From contig JAOTOM010004012.1 in the NCBI GenBank assembly GCA_034440615.1, forward strand, positions 72,501 to 136,500: a stretch of 64,000 bases of DNA, in the 5' to 3' direction. Positions 35,201 to 47,700 of this stretch are shown piece after piece (the stretch's first letter is position 1; each line of letters opens with the position of its first letter). The notes below the pieces were generated by a model. It was not told the DNA's origin. It saw only the letters and a list, made by a program, of their open reading frames with translations, and searched no databases. This DNA is from Ashinkailepas kermadecensis. Taxonomy: Eukaryota; Arthropoda; Thecostraca; Neolepadidae. Position numbers and translations under genes: made by a program.

Positions 35201-38200
35201 GTGCCTCGGAAGACCCGCGTATCTGTTCGTTGGGAGTTGGTGCCCATTGCAGTCACAATCTGATTGGCAAATTCCCCATTGCACTGTGATTTGGTGGGCT
35301 GGGAGCTGGTTCGTTGCGGCCGACCCGGCTGGCCGACTAGAAAGAGCTGCACGTGCCAAATATCTGCTGGCCTCTCCGCCTGACCATCCTGATACGATAC
35401 CCAATCAACCTGCACACCAACCTACCACCGCGCTTTGTGAGGGCTATATTGGGCGCTATATGACCTATGCAGTCGATGCGCCCCTAAACCACAATAACTA
35501 ACTAACTAACCACCACGCTTAATCCCCGTCCCGCGTCGACAGCTCAACCCAGACGTGAACGCGTTCCAACGCAAGTTCGTGAACGAGGTGCGGCGGTGCG
35601 ACGAGATGGAGCGCAAGCTGCGCTACCTCGATAAGGAGATCAGGAAGGACGAGATTCCCGTGCTCGACGTCGGCGAGAACCCGACGGCACCGCAGCCGCG
35701 CGAGATGATCGACCTGGAGGTCAGTTGGCGGCAGGACCACCGTCCTGCCGCTGACCTGTCTGTCAGCAAACAGGCGCCAATGTTCCACGTGTGGTCAGCG
35801 ACTGTGACTTCGTCTGTCTGCGTGAGCCGTCTGCGTCCGTCCGTCAGTGACGGTGACGCAGGCGGTGGCCGCCGCTGCCCCGGCTGCCGCGCCTCCACCG
35901 TCGGCAGCCGTCCGGCTCTACGCGGGCGGACGTGACCGTCCCTCTGTCCTCCGAGGTGTCGGTTGCGCTCGTCGTCGACACGGCGCCTCATGCCCGGCAT
36001 GCCGGATGCGGCCGCTGCACTTCATTCTCAAGGACTGGTCAATACTGATTGTGCGTTTTGCCAGGTGCAAGGTCACCGCAGGAACTGACTCGCTGACTAC
36101 TGAATTCAGGAGCTTTTTGTTTTGCGTGCATTGCTTTAGCTTATGATTACGAGTGGGTCATTGCATGCTAAATCAATCGGTGCAGGGTACAATTCAGCAC
36201 CCCACCCCCTCAGATTTCGGTTATGTTTTATCTTAGTGCACGATTCTGAGACCCATCGGTATCTCAGTATGACCTTCGACTTGTTCTGTGTGGTGTCGTG
36301 AAATATGTAGTTATGCTACGAACTTCTTAAACCGCTATATATTTGGAATGGGAACACAGGTGTTGTTTGATAATGCCACAGGTCTGTACCGGTTGTAACT
36401 GCTATTATGTTAACTGTTATTATGTAATTAAGCGCAGTAAATACTCAAAGTGGTACAACATTTCGTGAAAGTATGCGACTGAGGAATCTCACGATTTACT
36501 ATTATTTCCTCGAAAATCTGCATTTTCTGTTAATTTTCGCTGATATAACCCTTGGATTTCACAATGTTTTCGTGTAAGGTAAATGTAAGATGGTTTATCT
36601 CCATATGTATCTCGTACATTGCCTTGAGCAACTCTGCCAAGATTTTCTCAGTTTGCAATCCGGAATGGGTTTGGCAGCCTTTCGATCATGTCTGCTAAGG
36701 AGCTGCCAGGTAAAAGATATGATGTGATAGTAATGATGGCATATATATGACAAGGTATGATGCTAATGATATGTTGTGGGCTTGCAACTTTTGGCCGTTT
36801 TACCTTGGATGAGCATCAAGTTTTTCTCCAGGCGACGTTCGACAAGGCTCAATCGACAAATAGGTTCCTTCTCCTCTGGGCTGCATTGATTATGTCTGTC
36901 TCCTACAGTGACACCCAGGGTTGTCCCATGGCTACTTCGCGTTCTGTCCTCCGACGATAAATCCTGCGTACGGCCAATACGATCATTTCATCTCTACTGC
37001 GGATGGAAAACTATGTTCAGGACCGTTTGACGCTGGCACTGTGGTTAGCAATAGTGCGAAGCTGAAATGGTGATATCGGATGATTTAGATCACAGCTCTT
37101 GTACAACTGTTGTGAACTTGTCCGTTAGCAATTATTTTGCTTTTACAGGCCACGTTTGAGAAACTGGAAAACGAGCTGAGGGAAGTGAATGGGAATGCTG
37201 AAACGCTAAAGAAGAACTTCCTTGAACTTACAGAACTCAAGCACATCCTTTTGAAGACTGAGTATTTCTTTGACGAGGTAAGGCGTAGACTGGACAGCAT
37301 TTCGGTTGATCGTATCCACGCGGAGAACCTGAAACATAGAACACCAATTGTTGATTGAAAGTGGCGCTGAATCTGCGAACAACTAACGGGTGCAATCGTC
37401 TACCAATCTGGGAGGCGAATGGAAGGCGGTTGGTGCCATTTTGTGCCATATTTTCAACGGGGAAATTGTATCGGTTCCTGGCATAAGCCCTGTTTATTTT
37501 TAGCGTAATGTGGCGCAAAAACCGTTTCCATATTTTCCCCTTTTATTAATTTAGTCCGGGTTCTTGCAGGGGTGGCGTTATGGACCAAGGTCCTATTATA
37601 AGCAGTGCTTGTTGTGTGATCCCTGATCGCACCACCCGATTTTTGTGACACCCGGTGTGTGGTGTCACAAGGACCAGAGTCTGGTCACCACCCGATGATG
37701 TCGTGTGTGGTGTCACAAGTACCAGAGTCTGGTCACCACCCGATGATGTCGTGTGTGGTGTCACAAGTACCAGAGTCTGGTCACCACCCGATGATGTCGT
37801 GTGTGGTGTCACAAGTACCAGAGTCTGGTCACCACCCGATGATGTCGTGTGTGGTGTCACAAGTACCAGAGTCTGGTCACCACCCGATGATGTCGTGTGT
37901 AGTGTCACCAGGACCAGAATCCCAGTTGAACGGCATAATTTTGACCGGGAGTTTAACCTGCCGACAATGCACCGACTCGGCCGCCCCGATGCAGCGTCCC
38001 TGGCCTTATCGGGCCAGTTTCCGACTGCTTACCCTTGAACCTGCCGGTTTCGGGCCAGAAGCCTGCCAACAACCGTAATTGTCCATAGACCGGATCGATT
38101 GATCATTGCGGCGGAGCGACCGTCCGCCACGATGCGTCCGCCACGGCCGCCACGGTGCAGTAATCGTATTGTGCTGTAAAGAATTGTGGAATGTTTTCCA

Positions 38201-38690
38201 GTTTTAGCTGAATTTTCCTGTAATTTTGTTGGCAACAGCTGTCAAACCTTCGAAGGCCATATGGGTTATTGTTGCGACCGGCACAGAAAGAGGGGCATTA
38301 TTTTCCCTCTAGGGAATCGTTGGTGAGCGGTGAATTGTCTCAAAATTGTGTTAGTGCATATCAAAAGCTTTACTGGATGTTTAAGTTTATTTGTGAGTTC
38401 ATCAATTGGTGGTTAAGCCTCATGGCTTTGTCAATTAACTGCCCATGAGTTATGTTCCTTCGTTTAGATTGTAGTTCTAATGTATATTTATTTTTGGACG
38501 TGTGCGTGGTTTATATACTCATACACACAAACACACACACACACACACACATGTATATATATATATATATTCACTGGAATTCTTGATGGTAATATTTCTC
38601 AATGAAGGAATGGAGAAGTCCCACATATAGACAATATTTATCATGTATGTATGTATTCATGCGTGCATGCATACATACATGTACACACAC

Positions 38691-38768
<78 letters not shown>

Positions 38769-41700
38769 ACATGTATGTATGTATGCATGTATGCATGCAC
38801 GCATGAACACATACATACATGATAAACATAGTCTATATGTGGGACTTCTCCATTCCTTCATTGTGAAATATTACCATCTAGATCCCAGTGTTGCCTGCTG
38901 GCGCCATCAGTTGTTGCCATTTGGTTGGTGTATGAGTGAGAGTGAAGCTCGAACTAGCCTCGCTCGTCTATATATCGTAATCCGGCCCCTGCAGTGTCGG
39001 TCCCCAACCCTGGGATGTCTGTCCCGGTCTCTGGAGCAAGCTTGGCAAAATAGGCTGTTCCTGGATTTTGTAATTCAGGATGTTATCCTGTCCAGAAAGT
39101 TCTCATCTCCTTTGTCTTGCTGGAAGGTTGAATGGTGCTGTGTGACAATGACTGTTGGCTTACTGCTGGTTGATAAAATGCCAAGAACTCACTGGTAATA
39201 CAGGATATTTCTGGCACCACAAAGTGAACGAAAATTATGCACTCCGAGTTGAATGATAGAGATGTTTGCAATCGGTATTCAGAGTTCCAGAATATAGCTT
39301 TAGCCCTGCCCTGAAGTGGTAATCCCAGTCCCTGGCATGCCAGTCAGGTCCCTAGAATGTCAGCCTCAGTCCCTGCGTGTCAGTCCCAGTCCCTAGAGTG
39401 TCAGTCCCAGTCCTTGGGTGTCAGCCCCAGTCCCTGGGTGTCAGTCCAAGCCCCTAGAGTGTCAGTCCCAGTCCTTGGGTTTCAGCCCCAGTGCCTGTGG
39501 TGCTAGTTCCAGTCCCTGTGGTGTCAGTTTCTGTTCCTGTAGTGTCAGCCCTCCGTTCCTGGAGCGTCAGTACAACTACCTGTGGTGTCAGTCCCCGTCC
39601 TGGGCATCAGCCACATCCCTGGACTGACGTTGTTGTAGCTTGCCTGGAGCGTCAGCCACAGTTCTGGAGTACCGACCCGCATTGTCTCTGTCCTCGGGTG
39701 ACATTCGCCAGCCCTCGGGGGTGTTACCGCTGACACCGCTCTCAAATTCATTTTGAGTTAGGTTTCAGATATAGAAAAATGTCGGCGCTGAAGAAAAGTC
39801 ATAAACATCAGTGATCACCGTGATAACGCAAGAAATTGAACACACTCTTGAATGGTTGTTTTTTTCGGAAGATTCCTAGATCAGATCAAATATTTGCATT
39901 GTAAATTGCATACAAACTATGAAAGTCAGCATGCCATGGTAAAATATATTATCATTGGAAGAACTCAGCGAAAAGTTGAAGAGGAGCAAACATGGATGCC
40001 CGCTTATAAAATCTTCTTTAGGGGTGCAAGCACTTGAATAATGTCAACATGGAAAATCATTGAGTCCACAGGATCCCGTGCTACCTGGTATATTCATTAT
40101 GAAACCACGGGGGCGCGGGTGAGTTAGCATTACTCTAAAAGGATAAAGGGATTGACTCTAAATGGGTAAAAATAAACCGCCCATGAATTGAAGTCGCTCA
40201 TCGGAACAGGAAGCCCCACTCGTCCAATTACATTCCGTCCTAACCGACACGCCTCAAGCCACAAGATCTGTGGATGAAAGGCAACTGAAGGCCCGATCAA
40301 TCCAATAAAAACCGACATCAATAACAATACGATACAACGATTGGTACGCTTTCTTCTCCATCGTCGTGAAACGCATGGATAAAAATACGAACTAAATGTC
40401 TTTATTTCGCTGTTGGGTTAGGATGCGGTTTGGTTACTAATTAAAATCACGTGTTTTGCATCCTCACAGTTTTTTTCATGGAAATCGTGCAATGAAGGTC
40501 CGTGGACATCGGATGGAAGTATTGCATATGTAGTTCTTAAAAGTCCATTGAAGTCCGATAATCTTCTTATAATCCAGTGAAGTCCGAGAATCGTCCAAGA
40601 ACCGGAAGTATTACAGACATTTAAAATTGTAAATGTAAAAATATAAAAAGGTACAGAATCATCTGTTGGGCAAAAACTGCATCCCATGAATTGTCAACCT
40701 TGGCACATCTCCATTGAGTTAGGTGTCGTCTCTGCGAACCGTCAGCGATGATATTTAATTGTGTAAGTTTGATTTGTAGCAAAATGAAGGGAGGAACGAA
40801 TACTTCACGCAAAATATACTCAACTGTATTATTTTGTTTTTGAATATAGCATGTATTTAATTTAGTCAAATTTATGTTCCTAAAACATTGCGAGTATCAA
40901 GCAGGATGTTTTCTGCATTTACTCATCATCATGAATTTCAGCATAGTTTAACCAATACTATGCTGTGATTTTACTGTGCAAAGTCACAGACAGCATTTAT
41001 GCCATGACAAGGAAAAATATTACATTTTCATTATCGGCCTTCCGCATCGCCCTGGGGCGATGCGGAAAGCGGATGCAAACTGATAAAAGCTGATTTCACC
41101 CACAAATCAGTTTTTATGTCAGATGTCAGTTGTCGAACCAACATCGCTGGCGTTTTCCACATCCTCGACCTGTATGCGTGATTCGCTTCGTTCTCGCTAG
41201 CTCACAACCGCTGGAATGTTCTTGATTGTTTACAATAGCCAACTTGCTAGTGTCAGTGGATTTTGTTGAGATCCACAGAATGGAAGCAGCTCCCTGGTCA
41301 AGTCAAGGCATGCGTGAAATGTGCCGTGCGGTTGTTTCATGTGCATCTAGAGTGAGGCTTAGTGGGATACTCCCTTATGTGTGCTCACTGTTGCCACACC
41401 ATGCATCTTGCCTAGTGAGATGTATGGTGTATGAGCATGCATAACAATATCGGAAGCTACGTAAGAACAAGACGTGCTCGGTGTCGATTTGCGTCCACCT
41501 CACTGTGGAATGTGCCAACACTGTTAACCTGTGTCAGGCAGACCTACTGACCTGCTGACCAGACGGTGACCGTTGGCAGAAGGAGAGCCAGCATGTGCAG
41601 GAGGGTATCCAGCAGGCGCTGATCTCCAATGACGAGGTCGGCCGGGCGGCCGCAACCGGCCACCTCAAGTGAGCACTGTACCCACGCCCTTCCCGCCGCC

Positions 41701-44700
41701 GCCGCCGCCGCCGCCTCACCCGGCGCGGGTGAGGCGTGAGCGGCGCGCTTAGCTGCGGCTCTGTCGGCTGCGTCCTCCTGTCTTTAGTTCCGAGTGCGGT
41801 TGTTGGGTTGGATCATTAGGCGGGATTGGATCATTAGTACTGACGCAAGATGACACCAGTAGGCGCGCCCTGAGGCACCAGTCCATCACCACACCTGGGG
41901 CGATTGTTAGGTCGCGCTCGATGGTCTGAGTACATCGAAAAGCAGCTCGCATCCAACGACGCGACGTTTCCTGCGATCCTCGTTGACATCGACTGGGTTC
42001 CTCAGTGTCAATTTAATTTACAATTATATTTTATGTCAATTTATTTATCATTTACAATTAATGCGACGGTTCTGCTAGAACGGCTCTGCAGTCGCGGCCT
42101 ATGCGCAAGCTTCACACACAGCTCGCTGTGTTCTGTCTGTCAGCTGACGCAATTTTTGTTGAGCTATAGCCATGTGGTTGGGTTCTGAGGTAGTGGTAGG
42201 GATTGGGTCCCCCATGGGCTCCCCCATGATCGTGTCCAGCAAAACGCTGGGGTTGGAATTGATGGTCCCTGGGCTGGACAGCTCATGCCGTGCGCATGCC
42301 ATGCTCATGCCATGCTCATGCCGTGTTCATCCCGACGGGCTGACTGGCCAACAGTGTGTGTGGAGGGAGGGTGCCAATTAAAATGTGTTTTCACTTGGTC
42401 ACCCAGTGTGTAATTAGTGCTAGGTTTGTGGGGCGTTACCCTGAGTCTATAAGGAGAACCCAGACCTTAGTGGGTAGAACGTTTCCTCGGCGTTGTGATG
42501 TGCTCCCCATGTGACTGGTATGTCCCGTCTTGGTGTTGTGTTCCCAGTGTTAAACGAATGGTTTTTCGTTAGGTGTGAGATGTGGAAGCGAGTACAGTAG
42601 GATGTTGAAACTCGCAATGGAAACGATGTCTCTCAACGTAGCTTGTAAGTTCTTTAAACACAATTTTGATCCAAGAACGTACCCATATATGCACGTCTTT
42701 CCTTTGTTTTAAGATATGTAATTTAAGGTTAACTATTTGAGCGATAGCAATACAAAATACCCGTTTTTGTCAGATGATTGTATAGCAGACCACATCATGG
42801 GTAATCATCTTACCTATAATTGTGCCAAGAGATGTCTGTGCATCACAATCAGCAATAGTGAGTACAAGCACGACACTTATGAACAAGATACTGTTAGAAA
42901 TGGTATATGAAGACTTCATAAGGACTCATCACAAATCACGATGTCAATACTTCGTTGGGAGGGATGTCGATTCAGTGTTCAGAAAGTGGTATATTCCACC
43001 CTGTTTCACGAATAATTATTCACTGTGTGTTCCCCGTATGGCTGGCGTGTGCCCCGTCTCAGTGTTGTGTTCTTTGGGTGGTGTTCTTCTACCATGTATT
43101 CCCGTCTCAATGTGATGTGTTCTCCAGTTTCGTCTCCGGCGTGATCTCCCGGGAGCGTGTCTACGCCTTTGAGAGGATGCTGTGGCGCGCTTGCCGCGGC
43201 AACGTTTTTCTGCGCCAAGCCGAGATAGAGAACCCGCTGGAGGACCCCGTCTCGGTGAGTGAGGCAGCGCCACCGGCTGCGGCTACGGCTGCGGGACAGG
43301 CAGACCGCTGGCACGTGGTGGCTGCCAAACGGCCAGGTGACTATCACAACATCAGCGGGCACACATACTGGCACCGAATCTGTGTGAAAGGCCAGAAATG
43401 CAACCGTTCACGCGCTTCTGATTTTTTGCAGGGCTCCAACGTCCACAAGAACGTGTTCATCGTGTTCTTCCAAGGTGAGCAGCTGAAGACGCGCGTGCGC
43501 AAGATCTGCGAAGGGTTCCGCGCCACTCTCTACCCCTGTCCGGATACTCCGCCCGAACGGCTGGAGATGAAGACGGGCGTCACGGCCAGGATCGAGGACC
43601 TCAACACGGTGAGAATCGCCTCATGGGAAGCGTGGCGTGGGAGGGGTCGTGTCAAAATGGTAGACAACCCAGTATGGTTAGATCAGGGGTCCAGGTTTCG
43701 ACATATCGGTATGGCTATGATGGCCCTTCTCTGGAGAGGGAGGGATCATACCCTGTCACATTGTCATGTGTCGTGACTTGCCCATGGTGCTGAGAATCCT
43801 GGTGATGTGTCTGCATCTTTTGCGTCACTGCTGCCAGGAAACAGTTCGTTGAAAGAACCAAATTATAGATACAGCCCGTTTCAAGAAGAAGCGTTCGAAT
43901 TTCAGATTCGGAGTAGAATGTAGAATATTAGTCGTAAAAGGGCTACACTTTCCAGAATTTCCTGGTTCTATGAAATGTGTTACCATCTCAAAATAATGGT
44001 TCACCGTTGACGGATTTGGCGCCAGTTCAGCCCTTTCTGGTGCCCAGACATTCAGAGAGTGCCGGCGGATATGAGTTGCTCGCTAAAGGGTGCCATTGGA
44101 CGCATTTCAGTCAACAAAGTACCTGAGCACGAACCTCAGTATTTTGATACATTGATATCGGAGGAGTATGTGCAGCTACGATCTTCCATACAACCATGCT
44201 TCAAATCACGCACTTTTTCTTCAAATACAACACGATTCTGGGCTAGTACTAGCCCTAGTCGGTATTTTGCAGCCGTGATCTTTCCCATAGCGGATTTCGC
44301 TACCTTCTAGAGCTCCAGGACCGTCGTTGGATTATTTCGGTACATCACTAACTTGAGTCCACAAAAATAGTTCAGCAGGTGTGGGATCGGAATATTGCGA
44401 CGGCTGCGCATCGTTCACCTCTTTCGCAACCAGCCAGCCGCACACCAATCCGTCGACGAAGACATCCTCGATCCTTGCATGCAGATTGATTGGGATGCAG
44501 TATCCCATCTCGGAGACATTGTCGGCAGAGGGTTGATTTGCTTCGCTGATGCTGGTTCATCCAGAAGTTGCGCAACGCTTGTCGGTGCATCTCGGTATTT
44601 ATGTTCTTAGTTGGGCGTTCAAGATGTTCGGGCGCAATGGCCCTGCTGTACCGTGGCTACCGCTCTCGGACCACGCCGCCACTTCTTGCTATGCAGCGGC

Positions 44701-47700
44701 CCCTGGATTGACGGGCTAGGTGGATCACACCGCCACTTCTTGTATGCAGCGGCCTCTAGGCTGACGGGTTAGGTGGATCGCACCGCCACTTTCTGCGATG
44801 CAGCGGCCTCTGGACTTCAATTGGTGTTGCTGTTCAGATTTGTGGCGCTGTATAACCAATGCAGTTGATGCGCCCTAAAACCCTAATAACCAACCAATGT
44901 TCAGATTGTATTAAGTTATTATTATAGCATGCAGCCAGTTTCATTCCAGACAGGTGACCCCGTTGGTGGTATGTAGCGAATCTGCAAGAAAGAGTATTGT
45001 GGTTGCTTTTCGTGTCAGTTTGGTAAAGAAGCGAAGTTTTTACATTACTTTATTTAAATAAGAGTAATACATCAGGATGAAAGAAGAAGCTATCTTGTAC
45101 CGAAATGAGTATATTTGATGCATAGATGAGGCACTTTTCACGGCCAATAGAAACCTGCTTTGCCCGCTTAGATCAGCGGGTAGACAATGGCTACCCGTTG
45201 TTCGCCCCTGGAAGCCGCACCTTGAAGTGCCCTGCTGTCACGATGATGATGTAGTGTGTGGTGTCACCAGGGCCAGAGTCGGGTCACCACTCGATGTTGT
45301 GGTGTGTGGTGTCACCAGGACCAGAGCCGGGTCACCACCCAATGATGTGGTGTGTGGTGTCACCAGGACCAGAGCCGGGTCACCACCCGATGTTGTGGTG
45401 TGTGGTGTCACCAGGACCAGAGCCGGGTCACCACCCGATGTTGTGGTGTGTGGTGTCACCAGGACCAGTGCCGGGTCACCACCCGATGATGTGGTGTGAA
45501 GTGTCACCAGGACCAGAGCTGGGTCACCACCTGATGATGTGGTGTGTGGTGTCACCAGGACCAGAGCCGGGTCACCACCCGATGATGTGGTGTGTGGTGT
45601 CCCCAGGACCAGAGCCGGGTCACCACCCGATGAGGTGTGTGGTATCGCCAGGACCAGAGTATGGTCACCACCCGATGAGGTGTGTGGGTAGCCAGGACCA
45701 GAGTATGGTCACCACCCGATGTTGTGGTGTGTGGTGTCACCAGGACCAGAGCCGGGTCACCACCCGATGGTGTGGTGTGTGGTGTCACCAGGACCAGAGC
45801 CGGGTCACCACCCGATGTTGTGGTGTGTGGTGTCACCAGGACCAGAGCCGGGTCACCACCCGATGAGGTGTGTGGTATCGCCAGGACCAGAGTATGGTCA
45901 CCACCCGTTGATGTCGTGTGTAGTGTCACCAGGACCAGAGTCTGGTCACCACTCGATGTTGTGGTGTGTGGTGTCACTAGGACCAGAGTCTGGTCACCAC
46001 CCGATGGTGTGGTGTGAAGTGTCACCAGGACCAGAGTATGGTCACCACCCGATGATGTGGTGTGTGGTGTCACCAGGACCAGAGTATGGTCACCACCCGA
46101 TGATGTAGTGTGTGGTGTCACCAGGACCAGAGCCGGGTCACCACCCGATGTTGTCGTGTGTGGTGTCACCAGGACCAGAGCCGGGTCACCACCCGATGAT
46201 GTGTGTGGTGTCACCAGGACCAGAGCCGGGTCACCACTCGATGTTGTGGTGTGTGGTGTCACCAGGACCAGAGCCGGGTCACCACCCAATGATGTGTGTG
46301 GTGTCACCAGGACCAGAGCTGGGTCACCACCCGATGTTGTGGTGTGTGGTGTCACCAGGACCAGAGCCTGGTCACCACTCGATGTTGTGGTGTGTGGTGT
46401 CACCAGGACCAGAGCCGGGTCACCACCCAATGATGTGGTGTGTGGTGTCACCAGGACCAGAGCTGGGTCACCACCCGATGTTGTGGTGTGTGGTGTCACC
46501 AGGACCAGAGCCTGGTCACCACTCGATGTTGTGGTGTGTGGTGTCACCAGGACCAGAGCCGGGTCACCACCCGATGATGTGTGTGGTGTCACCAGGACCA
46601 GAGCCGGGTCACCACCCAATGATGTGGTGTGTGGTGTCACCAGGACCAGAGTCTGGTCACCACCCGATGTTGTGGTGTGTGGTGTCACCAGGACCAGAGT
46701 CTGGTCACCACTCGATGTTGTGGTGTGTGGTGTCACCAGGACCAGAGTCTGGTCACCACCCGATGTTGTGGTGTGGTGTCACCAGGACCAGAGCCGGGTC
46801 ACCACCCAATGATGTGGTGTGTGGTGTCACCAGGACCAGAGTATGGTCACCACCCGATGTTGTGGTGTGTGGTGTCACCAGGACCAGAGCCGGGTCACCA
46901 CCCGATGGTGTGGTGTGTGGTGTCACCAGGACCAGAGCCGGGTCACCACCCGATGTTGTGGTGTGTGGTGTCACCAGGGCCGGAGCCGGGTCACCACCCG
47001 ATGAGGTGTGTGGTATCACCAGGACCAGAGTATGGTCACCACCCGTTGATGTCGTGTGTAGTGTCACCAGGACCAGAGTCTGGTCACCACTCGATGTTGT
47101 GGTGTGTGGTGTCACTAGGACCAGAGCCGGGTCACCACCCGTTGATGATGTGTGTGGTGTCACCAGGACCAGAGCTGGGTCACCACTCGATGATGTGGTC
47201 TGCAGGTGCTGGCGCAGACGCAGGACCATCGGCACCGCGTGCTGGTGGCGGCCGCCAAGTACGTCCGCGGCTGGTTCGTCAAGGTGCGCAAGATCAAGGC
47301 CATCTACCACACGCTCAACTGGTTCAACTTGGACGTGACGCAGAAGTGTCTGATCGCCGAGTGCTGGGTGCCGGTGGCGGACATGGAGTCGATACAGCTG
47401 GCGCTGTGGCGCGGGTCGGAGAGGTCCGGCTCGTCCATCAAGCCCGTGTTCAACGCCATCCACTCCAAGGAGGCGCCGCCCACCTACAACCGCACTAACA
47501 AGTTCACGCAGGGCTTCCAGACGCTGGTCGACTCGTACGGCGTGGCCAACTACCGCGAGATGAACCCAGGTGGGCCAGGCGGCGGCGGCGGCTCCGGTGT
47601 CTGGAGGAGCGGGTGGTGCGGGTCGGCCGGGAGGCGGGGAAGAGTCGGGAGGAGGCGGCGGAGTTCTGGGGGCGGCTGAGGCGGGGAAGGATCGGGAGAG

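Larger units (their letters stand above)
29220..35542 (+). other. Intron 1 of the V-ATPase gene, transposon-rich
   Basis: 6323 bp. It contains an internally deleted LINE (about 31250-33660), a reverse-orientation SINE (33738-33901), a second SINE with a different head (34728-34880), and a SINE tail fragment (about 35448-35514). 29700-31200 is GC-richer with no recognisable gene and may be LINE 5' sequence. Confidence 0.85.

Noticed and set aside
37278..37358. Extension of V-ATPase exon 3 to a stop
   Set aside because: Sequence after the GTAAGG donor has no family similarity, and downstream exons continue the protein.
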